A stretch of DNA of 64,000 nt from contig JAFXVX010000019.1 of NCBI GenBank assembly GCA_017534745.1, positions 62,001 through 126,000 on the forward strand, in the 5' to 3' direction. Below the pieces are notes generated by a model. That model saw nothing but the letters and a program-made list of their open reading frames with translations. It searched no databases and was not told the origin of the DNA. Positions 40,877 to 49,483 of the stretch are shown here, one piece after another. Both the position numbers and the translations under genes were made by a program. This stretch comes from Bacteroidales bacterium (GTDB lineage Bacteria; Bacteroidota; Bacteroidia; Bacteroidales; UBA932). Within the stretch, counting starts at the first letter, position 1; every line of letters begins with the position of its first letter.

Positions 40877-40884
40877 TAGATTTG
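40877..40884 (+). promoter_or_regulatory. -7 box for the AsmA-like gene
   Basis: TAGATTTG (TAnnTTTG) just before the ATG at 40889, giving a near-leaderless transcript. Confidence 0.5.
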
Positions 40885-40888
40885 CGGT

Positions 40889-43800
40889 ATGGCTGGGAAA
40901 AGGCATACAGTGAGGAACCTGCTGCTTGGAGTGGTGGGTTTCTTTGCCGTTGTGCTGATTGCCCTGCAAATAGCTCTGAGCCCCAAGGTGTTGGCGAAGA
41001 TAGTGAAGAGGGTTGCTGCCGAGCTGGTGCCGGAAGGGGAGGTTGAGTTCTCCGGTATAAGGGCTTCCGTGCTGCGGAATTTCCCCCGTATCGGGGTCAC
41101 GATTGACGATTTTTCCCTGACATATCCCCACGAGCGGTACGCTGCCTACGATAGCCTCTACAGCGAAGGCGATATGGCCGAGAGGCATTTCTCCCTGCTG
41201 GATGCCGGCCGCGGCGAGGAGAAGGACACCCTTGCCTCCTGCCGGCGCGCCCACGCTTCGATCAATCTCCTGAAGGCCCTTCGCGGAGAGTACCACATCC
41301 GCCGCGCCGAACTTTCCAGGCCCCGTATTTTTGCCCACTATTTCGATTCTACCGCCGCCAACTGGGATATCCTTCCGCTCGGTTCTTCCGAGGAAAAGGA
41401 TACCACTTCCGGCAAGACTGTCGTCACAGTCAGAAGAGTCCTGCTGGATGACTCTCCGTTTGTGGTGTTCACGGATCCGGCCGACACGCTGTATGGGCTT
41501 GTCACAATGAAGCAGATGTCCTACAAGGGCGCCCTTTCGACGGCGGACCTGACAGCCTCCCTCGCGGATCTTTCCGTGGACAGTCTCTTCGTCGCCGGCC
41601 GTCTTCCGTCCGACACCCTTGCCGTCGGCCTTGACCACCTCGGCCTCAAGGGCAACAAAAACGGCTTTGACCTCGACGCCGCTGCGACAGCGAGGATTAT
41701 GAACTCCTCCCTCGGCAGGCTCAGCGTCCCGGTCAACCTCGAGACGAGGTTCTCCCTGCCTTCGACCGAAGAGGGATTCGCCGTCAGCGTCGAGAGTCTG
41801 GACCTCAAGGTCGCGCCTGTTCACCTGACGGGCTGCGGCGACGCCGTATTCTATTCCGACAGCACATATCTTCGTGCCGAAGCCCTCATAGACGACCTTC
41901 CGCTGAAGGATGTTCTGGAGTTCGTTTCCGATGTTTTCCCCACTGCAAAGCGAATCAAGACTGACGGAAAGCTTTCCCTGACGGCACTTTGCGACGGGGT
42001 CTATTCGAAGGAGTCCGGGACTATCCCGGAGGTGCTTGCGGAGCTCATAGTGCCGCCTGCCGCCGTTTCGTTCTCAGGGCTGCCGTACAAGGGGACCGTG
42101 AGCCTCGACGTCAACGCCGAGACCGATTCCCGGCTCTGCCTGGATGCGACCCTTGACGAACTGATGCTCGATATCAAGGGCGCCGAGCTCCTCTTCGAGG
42201 GCAGCGCCTCCGACCTTCTCGGCGAGGACCCTGACCTCAGTCTCGAAGGCTTCCTCGACGCCGACATTGCGGCGCTTACGGAAATGTTCCTCTCCGATTC
42301 CGATATCTACGGCAAGGGCTCGCTCAGCGCCGATATGGCCCTGAAAGCGAGGATGTCTCAGCTGTCCATGGCGAAAATCAGCGGCGCATCGGTCAAGGCG
42401 GACCTCACTGCGTCGGGCGTCAGCATCGACGACCGGGCCGACACGCTGGAGGCCGGCTTCAACTCCGCCAGGGTCAAGGTCGGCATCGGAGGTAACAAGA
42501 TAGACGACAGCCTACGGAAGGGCGCCCGCGTCCTCTCCCTCGACGGATCAATCGACACCCTCTGGTGCGATTACAAGGGCGATGTCTCCGCTTCCGGCAA
42601 AGATATCAAGGTTCTCGCCCAGAACTCCGCCGCGATCCTTTCCGGCGGGAAAGGGCTGCAGCCGTTCATGGGGCTATTCAAGGCTTCTTCCGTCGCCCTT
42701 CGCGACAGGGAGGGGACGGCGGTCGATATAGAGAAATCCACGGAGACTTTCCGTATCATCCCTCCCCGCGGGGAGACGGGCGCGACCCTGAACCTTTCGG
42801 GGCGCAATGCTTCCGTGAACCTTATCAGCGGAATGGACAGGGTTGCGCTTGACTCACTGTCCTTCAAACTTTCGGCGACCCAGTCGGTACGTAAGCGCAG
42901 GGCTTCTGCGAGATACACCCATATGCTCGATTCCCTGCAGCGGCTCTATCCCGGAGTGCCGAGGGACACCATAGCACGTCGCTATCGCAGGGCTATGAGG
43001 AGCACCCATGCCGACGACCTTTCTTCCGGAGACATCAAGATAAGCCTCGGGAGCGGCGTCAAGCAGTACTACCGCGACTGGAACCTCTCCGGCAACCTGT
43101 CGCTCCACTCCGCCCTCCTCAGGACGCCGAGCTACCCGATAAAGCTTTCCGCCGAAAGGGTCAAGGGCTCTTTCACCAACGACGAGATCAAACTTGACAA
43201 CATCACTCTCAGGGCAGGGCGGACCGACGTCTCGGCCAGGGGCCGTGTTCACGGCCTCAAGAGGGCCATCCTCGGCCACGGCATCATCTATCTTGATGCC
43301 ACGGTGGATTCGGATTACATCGATGCCAACGAACTGCTCCGTACCTACGCCTACTCGACGACGCACAAGCCGTCGTCCGAGTTCTCCTCCTCGCAGAGCG
43401 AGTCGGCTTACGACAGCGCCCTCGAGGATGCGATCAGCGAAGCTGACGCCTCCTCCGAGCCCGACCTTATCATTGTACCGAAGAACCTCAACGCCAATAT
43501 CTCCCTCAATGCCAACAGGATAAAGTACGACAGCCTCCTCGTGACCTGGGCCGCGTCCGACATCTCGATGCGCGACCGCTGCCTCCAGGTGACGAACACC
43601 GTCGCGACTTCCAATATGGGCGATATCTATTTCGAGGGGTTCTATTCCACTCAGTCGAAAAAGGACGTAAAGGCCGGATTCGACCTCAACCTGGTGGACA
43701 TCACGGCGGAGAAAGTGATCACCCTGATTCCCGCCGTTGACACTCTCATGCCTATCCTCAAGTCCTTCTCCGGCCTTCTCGACCTTGAGATGGTTGCCAC

Positions 43801-44605
43801 GGCGGATATGGACGAGCACATGAATATTAAACTGCCTTCCATCGACGGGATCATCAAGATTTCCGGCAAGAACCTGACCCTGCAGGACAGCGAGCAGTTT
43901 ACGAAGATTGCCAAGATCCTGGTATTCAAGAACAAAAAGAAGGCGGTTGTCGATAAGATGAGCGTGGACGGCATGGTGCGGGACAACAACATCGAGATCT
44001 TCCCGTTCGTGCTTAAGGTTGACCGTTACACCCTTGCCGCTTCAGGCATCCAGAGTCTTGACGAATCGTATAAATACCACATCAGCGTCATCCGTTCGCC
44101 GCTGATCATCCGATTCGGCGTCAATGTGTTCGGCGAAAACTTCGACCAGATGAAATTCCGCCTCGGAAGGGCCAAGTACAAGAACACCCGTGTCCCTGTA
44201 TTCACTAAGCAACTCGACACGGTCCAGCTCAATCTGGTCAACTCCATCCACAATATCTTTGAGCTGGGTGTCGAAAAAGCCATCCGCGAGAACCGTGACC
44301 AGAACCTCATCCGCGAGAAGATGGCCCTGGAGAACTACTCTGTCAACGCCGAGGTCGATACCCTGACCCGTGCGCAGCTCGACTCCCTCACCTTTATGCA
44401 GGATTCTCTTTCAATCCCTGAGGAAGAGCGCCTTAAGGAAAAACTTGACACCCTCGACGCCCAGGTCAAGGACTCCTCGGCACTTGAGGGCGAGGTCTCC
44501 CGCAGTTCGATGCTCAAGGACGCCCGCAAAGGCCGCAAGGCCGAGCGCGAGGTCGCCCGCGCCGCCCGCCGCCGCGAGCGCGCCGCCAAAAAAGCCGCTA
44601 AGTAG
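40889..44605 (+). CDS. Large AsmA-family protein
   Basis: 1238 residues. An N-terminal membrane helix (LLLGVVGFFAVVLIALQIAL) is followed by the AsmA start (FSGIRASVLRNFPRIGVTI) and a very long periplasmic repeat of beta segments. Near the C-terminus, SGLLDLEMVATADMDEHMN, KISGKNLTLQDSEQFTKIA and MVRDNNIEIFPFVL match the AsmA C-terminal domain. The last ~60 residues are highly basic (GRKAEREVARAARRRERAAKK). AsmA-like proteins form long hydrophobic grooves thought to move lipids between inner and outer membranes. Monocistronic with its own -7 box. Confidence 0.85.
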   Translation: MAGKRHTVRNLLLGVVGFFAVVLIALQIALSPKVLAKIVKRVAAELVPEGEVEFSGIRASVLRNFPRIGVTIDDFSLTYPHERYAAYDSLYSEGDMAERHFSLLDAGRGEEKDTLASCRRAHASINLLKALRGEYHIRRAELSRPRIFAHYFDSTAANWDILPLGSSEEKDTTSGKTVVTVRRVLLDDSPFVVFTDPADTLYGLVTMKQMSYKGALSTADLTASLADLSVDSLFVAGRLPSDTLAVGLDHLGLKGNKNGFDLDAAATARIMNSSLGRLSVPVNLETRFSLPSTEEGFAVSVESLDLKVAPVHLTGCGDAVFYSDSTYLRAEALIDDLPLKDVLEFVSDVFPTAKRIKTDGKLSLTALCDGVYSKESGTIPEVLAELIVPPAAVSFSGLPYKGTVSLDVNAETDSRLCLDATLDELMLDIKGAELLFEGSASDLLGEDPDLSLEGFLDADIAALTEMFLSDSDIYGKGSLSADMALKARMSQLSMAKISGASVKADLTASGVSIDDRADTLEAGFNSARVKVGIGGNKIDDSLRKGARVLSLDGSIDTLWCDYKGDVSASGKDIKVLAQNSAAILSGGKGLQPFMGLFKASSVALRDREGTAVDIEKSTETFRIIPPRGETGATLNLSGRNASVNLISGMDRVALDSLSFKLSATQSVRKRRASARYTHMLDSLQRLYPGVPRDTIARRYRRAMRSTHADDLSSGDIKISLGSGVKQYYRDWNLSGNLSLHSALLRTPSYPIKLSAERVKGSFTNDEIKLDNITLRAGRTDVSARGRVHGLKRAILGHGIIYLDATVDSDYIDANELLRTYAYSTTHKPSSEFSSSQSESAYDSALEDAISEADASSEPDLIIVPKNLNANISLNANRIKYDSLLVTWAASDISMRDRCLQVTNTVATSNMGDIYFEGFYSTQSKKDVKAGFDLNLVDITAEKVITLIPAVDTLMPILKSFSGLLDLEMVATADMDEHMNIKLPSIDGIIKISGKNLTLQDSEQFTKIAKILVFKNKKKAVVDKMSVDGMVRDNNIEIFPFVLKVDRYTLAASGIQSLDESYKYHISVIRSPLIIRFGVNVFGENFDQMKFRLGRAKYKNTRVPVFTKQLDTVQLNLVNSIHNIFELGVEKAIRENRDQNLIREKMALENYSVNAEVDTLTRAQLDSLTFMQDSLSIPEEERLKEKLDTLDAQVKDSSALEGEVSRSSMLKDARKGRKAEREVARAARRRERAAKKAAK

Positions 44606-44625
44606 GTTTTGTAAAACAAAAATGT

Positions 44626-44633
44626 TATATTTG
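44626..44633 (+). promoter_or_regulatory. -7 box for the AAA ATPase-sir2 pair
   Basis: TATATTTG, full match, 25 nt before ATG 44658. Confidence 0.6.
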
Positions 44634-44657
44634 CGGAGATAAACAAACCTGTTTTTG

Positions 44658-45818
44658 ATGGATTCTCCGTTTATTTTCGACCGCCCCGTTACGGGGAAAA
44701 ATTTCATAGGACGCAAAAAGGATTCGCAGATTCTGCAGAACCTGATCCTCCAGAATGAGAACGTGGTGATTTCCGCTCCGCCGAAGTCCGGAAAGATGTC
44801 GCTGCTGGAGCACACGCTGTTTTCGATGCGCATGACCGGGACGCAGTTCCTCGTAGGGCAGATGTCCGCCCTCACGGCAAGGACCCTTTCCGATTTCATC
44901 TCGAAATACGGTTCGGCCGTGATGAGGATGGTAGCCTCGACTCCGACGGAGTATGCGGAGATTGTCGCCCGTTACCTCCAGGGCACCCACATAGTCTTTG
45001 ACCAGGATGCTTTCACCGATAGCGGTGAGCCCGTGTCCTTCAACTGGGAGCCGGATGAGAACGATCTCGTTTCCATCCTTAAAATGCCTTACACTATCGC
45101 CCGGGACAGGGGAGAGGCTATGATCATGGTCATCACCGAATTCCAGAACATTGCCCTCATCGAAGGTGATGACATGATTTTCGGCGCTATGGAAAGGGTG
45201 ATGAAGGAGGCGGCCGAGGAGAGCCGGAACATGTTCTCAAGCGTGTTCCTGGGTTCCGGAGTCAATGCGATGAAGGAGATATTCCGACACAGGCGCTATT
45301 TCTACCGCCTGACCGAACAGATAGACCTGTCCCTTGTCGATGAGAAGGAGATTGCCGAGCATCTTTCCAAAGGGTTCCTTTCCGGCGGAAAGGTTATCGA
45401 CAGGGAACTTCTCACGAGCACTTGCCGCCTGTTCAGGAGCAACCTCTATTACCTGAACATGTTCGTTTCGATAGTGGATGCCCGTGCCAAGGGCTTTATC
45501 ACCGAGGCGATGCTCATGGAGGCGCTAGCAAGCATTATCGCCATCCACGAGGCAAGGTTCGCCGCCATTATGAATTCCCTTACGACCCACCAGGTCAACC
45601 TCCTGAAAGCCATCATCGAAGGATGCACCCGCTTCAGCGGGAGCGAGGTCGTAAGGCGCTACAGCCTCAACTCTTCGGCCAATGTCAAGAGAGTCAAGGA
45701 CGCCCTTATGAAAAAAGAAATCGTCACCTTCGCCGATGACGACACACCTGAAATCCTGGATCCCCTCTTTGAGTACTGGGTCCGCACTGTCTATTTCGGT
45801 AAAACTGTTGAAAAATGA
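44658..45818 (+). CDS. AAA-type ATPase (archaeal-ATPase-like)
   Basis: 386 residues from ATG 44658. The start FDRPVTGKNFIGRKKDSQIL is a typical opening of archaeal-type ATPases, followed by Walker A SAPPKSGKMS and the acidic VITEFQNIAL for the Walker B area. The C-terminal half is a winged-helix-like region (HQVNLLKAIIEG, GSEVVRRYSLNSSANVKRVKDAL). Members act as regulatory or partner-linked ATPases with unknown partner. Its last bases overlap the start of the sir2 gene (4 nt). Related genes are common in Bacteroidota. Confidence 0.75.
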   Translation: MDSPFIFDRPVTGKNFIGRKKDSQILQNLILQNENVVISAPPKSGKMSLLEHTLFSMRMTGTQFLVGQMSALTARTLSDFISKYGSAVMRMVASTPTEYAEIVARYLQGTHIVFDQDAFTDSGEPVSFNWEPDENDLVSILKMPYTIARDRGEAMIMVITEFQNIALIEGDDMIFGAMERVMKEAAEESRNMFSSVFLGSGVNAMKEIFRHRRYFYRLTEQIDLSLVDEKEIAEHLSKGFLSGGKVIDRELLTSTCRLFRSNLYYLNMFVSIVDARAKGFITEAMLMEALASIIAIHEARFAAIMNSLTTHQVNLLKAIIEGCTRFSGSEVVRRYSLNSSANVKRVKDALMKKEIVTFADDDTPEILDPLFEYWVRTVYFGKTVEK

Positions 45819-46516
45819 AAAAGAAAATTGCAGTCCTCACCGGCGCGGGAGTGAGCGCCGAAAGCGGTTTCGCCACTTTCCGCGACAGCGGCGGCCTCTG
45901 GGAGCAGTACAATGTCGAAGACGTCGCCTCCATCGAAGGCTGGTATCGCAACAGGAAGCTGGTGCTCGATTTTTACAACGAGCGCAGGGCCCAGCTCAAG
46001 GACGCCGCCCCCAATGCGGCGCATCTTGCAATCGCTTCACTTGAAAAGGATTACGACGTCTGCGTGATAACCCAGAATGTCGATAATCTTCACGAGAGGG
46101 CGGGTTCCACGCGAATTATCCATCTTCACGGCGAACTGACCAAAGTCCGTCCGGAACACGGCATCTACGACGACACGGGAAGCGAGCGCGAGGTCATCGA
46201 CATCGGCTACGATAAGGTCGTTCTCGGAGACAAGGCCCCGAACGGTGTCCAGCTCCGCCCCCATATAGTGTTCTTCGGCGAAGCTGTCCCCAAGATTGAG
46301 GCGGCGATCGATGTCGTGGGCGAGGCCGACATCCTCCTGATTGTCGGCACCTCGCTGCAGGTCTATCCGGCAGCCGGCCTCTACCGCTACGCCCGCCCCG
46401 ACATCCCCATCTATATCATCGACCCTAAGGACGTTCCCGTTCACGACGCCCGTATCACCCACATCCGTGACGTCGCGACCAAAGGTATGGAAACCTTCAT
46501 CTCCGGGCTGAAATGA
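45815..46516 (+). CDS. cobB: NAD-dependent protein deacylase, Sir2 family
   Basis: 233 residues, full length for the small bacterial Sir2. Motifs: LTGAGVSAESGFATFRD (NAD loop), TQNVDNLHERAGS, catalytic His in HLHGEL, and GTSLQVYPAAGLYRY. It removes acetyl or succinyl groups from lysines using NAD. No zinc Cys pair is evident in the middle, as in other Sir2 proteins lacking zinc. Overlaps the ATPase gene stop, so co-expressed with it. Confidence 0.93.
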   Translation: MKKKIAVLTGAGVSAESGFATFRDSGGLWEQYNVEDVASIEGWYRNRKLVLDFYNERRAQLKDAAPNAAHLAIASLEKDYDVCVITQNVDNLHERAGSTRIIHLHGELTKVRPEHGIYDDTGSEREVIDIGYDKVVLGDKAPNGVQLRPHIVFFGEAVPKIEAAIDVVGEADILLIVGTSLQVYPAAGLYRYARPDIPIYIIDPKDVPVHDARITHIRDVATKGMETFISGLK

Positions 46517-46523
46517 AATTTTT

Positions 46524-46553
46524 TTGCAAGTCCGGAAAAAGTTTCTATCTTTG
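46524..46553 (+). promoter_or_regulatory. Promoter of rpsU
   Basis: TTG (46524-46526), 19 bp, TATCTTTG (46546-46553): consensus Bacteroidota promoter, 30 nt before the rpsU start. Confidence 0.75.
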
Positions 46554-46565
46554 CGGTCCCAAATA

Positions 46566-46574
46566 AAAGGAGGT
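46566..46574 (+). promoter_or_regulatory. Strong Shine-Dalgarno site of rpsU
   Basis: AAAGGAGGT ends 9 nt before the ATG at 46584, a near-perfect match to the anti-SD. Most genes here lack such a site. In Flavobacterium the anti-SD is known to be hidden by ribosomal proteins including S21, and rpsU carries a strong SD that is thought to give self-regulation. The same may hold here. Confidence 0.8.
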
Positions 46575-46583
46575 GTAAGCGAA

Positions 46584-46778
46584 ATGATTATAGTACCTGT
46601 TAAAGAGGGTGAGAACATAGAGAGGGCCCTGAAGAAATTCAAGAGGAAGTTCGAGAAGACCGGAGCCGTCCGCGAGATGCGTTCCCGCAAGAACTTTGAG
46701 AAGCCGTCTGTCAAGAAGAGAATGGCTATGCAGAAGGCTATCTATGTCCAGCACATGAAGCTTATGGACGAGCAGTAA
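46584..46778 (+). CDS. rpsU: 30S ribosomal protein S21
   Basis: 64 residues from ATG 46584, right after the SD. Starts MIIVPVKEGENIERALKKF and stays basic throughout (KKRMAMQKAIYVQHMK). S21 sits at the mRNA exit area of the 30S subunit, near the 16S rRNA 3' end. Own promoter. A 9-bp hairpin follows before rplU. Confidence 0.95.
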   Translation: MIIVPVKEGENIERALKKFKRKFEKTGAVREMRSRKNFEKPSVKKRMAMQKAIYVQHMKLMDEQ

Positions 46779-46793
46779 TGCCGCCTCCAGGGG

Positions 46794-46819
46794 TTCGGAC
46801 GGCCCTTTTTCCGTCCGGA
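46794..46819 (+). terminator. Hairpin between rpsU and rplU
   Basis: TTCGGACGG pairs with CCGTCCGGA around a CCCTTTTT loop, about nine pairs with one G-U. No T-run follows, so it may be a weak terminator or an rplU leader element. Confidence 0.4.
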
Positions 46820-46901
46820 GATATTATGGTCTACGGGCCTGTAAAGATCCTTCCGGAGAGAAGGGCGCCCGCCGCCGGAAACTGAAAAAGTTTTATTCAA
46901 G

Positions 46902-47213
46902 ATGTACGCAATCGTTGATATTGCAAGCCAGCAGTTCAAAGTAGAGGCTGGAATGGAAATCTTCGTCAACCGCCTTCAGGCGAAAAACGGCGAAGAAGTC
47001 GTGTTCGACAAAGTGCTCCTCGTCCAGGACGGCGACGCCGTCAAGGTCGGTACCCCTTATGTCGAGGGCGCAGCCGTCAAGGCAACCGTCGTCGATGACG
47101 ATGCCAAGGCAAAGAAAGTCCTCGTTTTCAAGAAAATCCGTCGCAAAGGATTCCAGACTCTGAACGGTCACCGTCAGAAGCTCACCAAGATCCGCATCGA
47201 CGCTATCGCTTAA
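46902..47213 (+). CDS. rplU: 50S ribosomal protein L21
   Basis: 103 residues, full length. Begins [17 protein letters not shown] and ends [21 protein letters not shown], the L21 C-terminal signature. rpmA follows 19 nt on, the standard L21-L27 pair. Confidence 0.96.
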   Translation: MYAIVDIASQQFKVEAGMEIFVNRLQAKNGEEVVFDKVLLVQDGDAVKVGTPYVEGAAVKATVVDDDAKAKKVLVFKKIRRKGFQTLNGHRQKLTKIRIDAIA

Positions 47214-47232
47214 TCTCCAGGAGGAAAGTATT

Positions 47233-47493
47233 ATGGCACATAAAAAAGGTCAGTCAAGCTCCAAGAACGGTCGTGAGTCGCAGAGCAAGCGTCTCGGCCT
47301 CAAGAAGTTCGGTGGAGAGGTCGTGAAGGCCGGAAACATCATCGTCCGCCAGAGGGGCACCGTCCACAACCCTTCGACCAACGTCGGCATGGGCAAGGAC
47401 CACACCCTTTACGCGCTCGTTGACGGCACCGTCAAGTTCACGAAGAAGAGAGACGACAAATCCTTTGTTTCCGTCATTCCGTTCGAGAACTAA
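47233..47493 (+). CDS. rpmA: 50S ribosomal protein L27
   Basis: 86 residues. Starts [20 protein letters not shown]; the AHKKGQGS-type N-terminus reaches the peptidyl transferase centre, and it needs no leader cleavage here. Contains [20 protein letters not shown] Shine-Dalgarno-like AGGAGG precedes it, and the hairpin at 47518 follows. Confidence 0.96.
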   Translation: MAHKKGQSSSKNGRESQSKRLGLKKFGGEVVKAGNIIVRQRGTVHNPSTNVGMGKDHTLYALVDGTVKFTKKRDDKSFVSVIPFEN

Positions 47494-47517
47494 GGGATTT
47501 GCAGTGAAAACAGGGAT

Positions 47518-47563
47518 CAGGGGACTTGCATTTGAGAAAAGTGCAAAGTCCCCTGTCCTTCTT
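47518..47563 (+). terminator. Terminator after rplU-rpmA
   Basis: CAGGGGACTTGCA (47518-47530) pairs with TGCAAAGTCCCCTG (47542-47555, one bulged base), then TCCTTCTTT. It ends 17 nt before the serS start. Confidence 0.75.
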
Positions 47564-47579
47564 TGAAAAACCATCAGTT

Positions 47580-48851
47580 ATGCTCACACTGAAGACTATA
47601 CGCGATGAAAAGGAAAGAGTAATCGCGAAGCTCGCGGTCAAGAATTTTGACGCGCGCGAGACTGTCGAAAAGATCATCGCCCTCGACGACGAGAGGAAAT
47701 CCCTCCAGACCGAGTCCGACGCCCTTCTCGGCGAACAGAAAAAGAAGGCGGCCCTCATCGGCGGCCTTATGAAGGAAGGCCGCAGGGATGAGGCTGAGGC
47801 CGCGAAGGCGGAAGTCGCCGCCCTCAAGGCCCGCAGCGCCGAGCTCCTTGCAAAGGCCGACGAGAACGCGAAAGTCCTTCAGGACACTCTCGTCCTCCTG
47901 CCTAACCTTCCGTGCGACCTCGTGAAGCCCGGCAAGGGCGCCGAGGACAACGAGATCGTGAAGATGGGCGGCCCGGAGCCTAATCTCCCGGCCGACGCCC
48001 TCCCTCACTGGGAACTCGCCCGCAAGTACGATCTCATCGACTTCGACCTTGGAGTCAAGATTACGGGAGCCGGTTTCCCCGTTTATAAAGACAAGGGTGC
48101 GAAGCTCCAGAGGGCTCTCATCAATTACTTCCTCGACCGCAACACGGCGGCCGGCTACAAGGAGGTCGAGCCTCCGGTGGTGGTCAACGCCGCCTCCGGT
48201 TTCGGCACCGGCCAGCTTCCCGACAAAGAAGCCCAGATGTACTATGTCGGTCTCGACGATTTCTATCTCGTCCCGACCGCCGAGGTCCCTGTGACCAATA
48301 TCTTCCGTGACGTTATCCTTCAGGAAGGCCAGTTCCCGCAGAAGCTGACGGCCTACACGCCGTGCTTCCGCCGCGAGGCCGGCTCTTACGGCAAGGACGT
48401 CCGCGGCCTCAACCGTCTCCACCAGTTCGACAAGGTCGAAATCGTCCGTATCGAGAAACCGGAGGACAGCTACGCCGCTCTCGACGAGATGGTCGCCCAT
48501 GTGGAGAGCCTCGTGAAAGAACTTGGGCTCAAGTACAGGATCCTCCGTCTCTGCGGCGGTGACATGAGTTTCACTTCCGCAATTACCTATGACTTCGAGC
48601 TCTACAGCGCAGCCCAGGGCCGCTGGCTCGAAATCTCTTCGGTGTCCAACTTTGAGAGCTACCAGGCCAACCGCCTCCACTGCCGCTACAAGGATGCCGC
48701 CGGGAAGACCCAGCTCTGCCACACCCTCAACGGCTCCTCCCTCGCTCTTCCGAGGGTCGTCGCCGCCCTTCTCGAAGACAACCAGACTCCCGACGGGATC
48801 GTCATCCCCGAGGTGCTCAGGCCTTACACCGGATTCGACGTGATCCGCTAA
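47580..48851 (+). CDS. serS: Seryl-tRNA synthetase
   Basis: 423 residues from ATG 47580. An N-terminal tRNA-binding coiled coil (to ~110, rich in Lys/Glu/Ala) is followed by the class II core: motif 2 FRREAGSYGKDVRGLNRLHQ, and motif 3 in SSVSNFESYQANR plus the R at the end of the core. Charges tRNA-Ser with serine. Full length. The in-frame ATG at 47526 is inside the terminator region and less likely. Confidence 0.96.
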   Translation: MLTLKTIRDEKERVIAKLAVKNFDARETVEKIIALDDERKSLQTESDALLGEQKKKAALIGGLMKEGRRDEAEAAKAEVAALKARSAELLAKADENAKVLQDTLVLLPNLPCDLVKPGKGAEDNEIVKMGGPEPNLPADALPHWELARKYDLIDFDLGVKITGAGFPVYKDKGAKLQRALINYFLDRNTAAGYKEVEPPVVVNAASGFGTGQLPDKEAQMYYVGLDDFYLVPTAEVPVTNIFRDVILQEGQFPQKLTAYTPCFRREAGSYGKDVRGLNRLHQFDKVEIVRIEKPEDSYAALDEMVAHVESLVKELGLKYRILRLCGGDMSFTSAITYDFELYSAAQGRWLEISSVSNFESYQANRLHCRYKDAAGKTQLCHTLNGSSLALPRVVAALLEDNQTPDGIVIPEVLRPYTGFDVIR

Positions 48852-48852
48852 T

Positions 48853-49410
48853 ATGGCCCCCGACAGGACCATACTCGGTATTGACCCCGGAACCAACCTG
48901 CTTGGTTTCGGGGTAATCCGTACCAGCGGCAAGAAAGCCGCATTCGTTGACATGGGCATTCTGGATCTCCGGAAGGATAAGGACAACCTCCAGAAACTCA
49001 AGGCGATATATGACTGCATAAGCGAGGTCTGCAAGACCTACAGGCCGGACTGTCTCGCCATCGAGTCGCCGTTCTACGGAAAGAATGCACAGGTCATTCT
49101 CAAGCTCGGCCGAGCCCAGGGGGCGGCGATGATTGCCGCTATGGAGTTCGGCATCCCGGTGTTCGAATATGCACCGAGGAAAGCCAAGATGTCTATCGTC
49201 GGCAACGGCGCCGCTTCCAAGGAGCAGGTCGCCGTGATGCTCGAAAAGACCCTCGGGATGAAACTCGACGCCGCCCATCTTGATGCGACTGACGCCCTTG
49301 CAATCGCCCTTTGCCACCACTATGAGAGCATAAATCCTGTTTCCTCTGCCGCCTCCGGAAAGGGAGGCTGGGAGAAATTTATCAAGGATAATCCAGGCAG
49401 GGTAAAATAA
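48853..49410 (+). CDS. ruvC: Holliday-junction resolvase RuvC
   Basis: 185 residues. Catalytic acidic residues in GIDPGTN (Asp11), AIESPFYGKN and LDATDALAIALCHH, in the RuvC RNase H fold. Cuts four-way junctions with RuvAB. Directly after serS, two nt apart, so likely co-transcribed. Confidence 0.95.
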   Translation: MAPDRTILGIDPGTNLLGFGVIRTSGKKAAFVDMGILDLRKDKDNLQKLKAIYDCISEVCKTYRPDCLAIESPFYGKNAQVILKLGRAQGAAMIAAMEFGIPVFEYAPRKAKMSIVGNGAASKEQVAVMLEKTLGMKLDAAHLDATDALAIALCHHYESINPVSSAASGKGGWEKFIKDNPGRVK

Positions 49411-49425
49411 TTTCAAATTTTCCAT

Positions 49426-49433
49426 TAACTTTG
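49426..49433 (+). promoter_or_regulatory. -7 box for the OM receptor gene
   Basis: TAACTTTG, full match to TAnnTTTG, 50 nt before the ATG at 49484. Confidence 0.55.
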
Positions 49434-49483
49434 TAAGGTCAGCCCGTTCATTATTAAACGGTACTGTATTTAGTAGTAGTGTT

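Noticed and set aside
44658..46516. Sir2 plus ATPase as an anti-phage defence pair
   Set aside because: The Sir2 is a compact CobB-type deacylase and the ATPase is not the HerA type found with SIR2 in defence; the surroundings are housekeeping genes.
46794..46819. Hairpin before rplU as a true rho-independent terminator
   Set aside because: There is no T-run after the stem, so I keep it only as a low-confidence hairpin.
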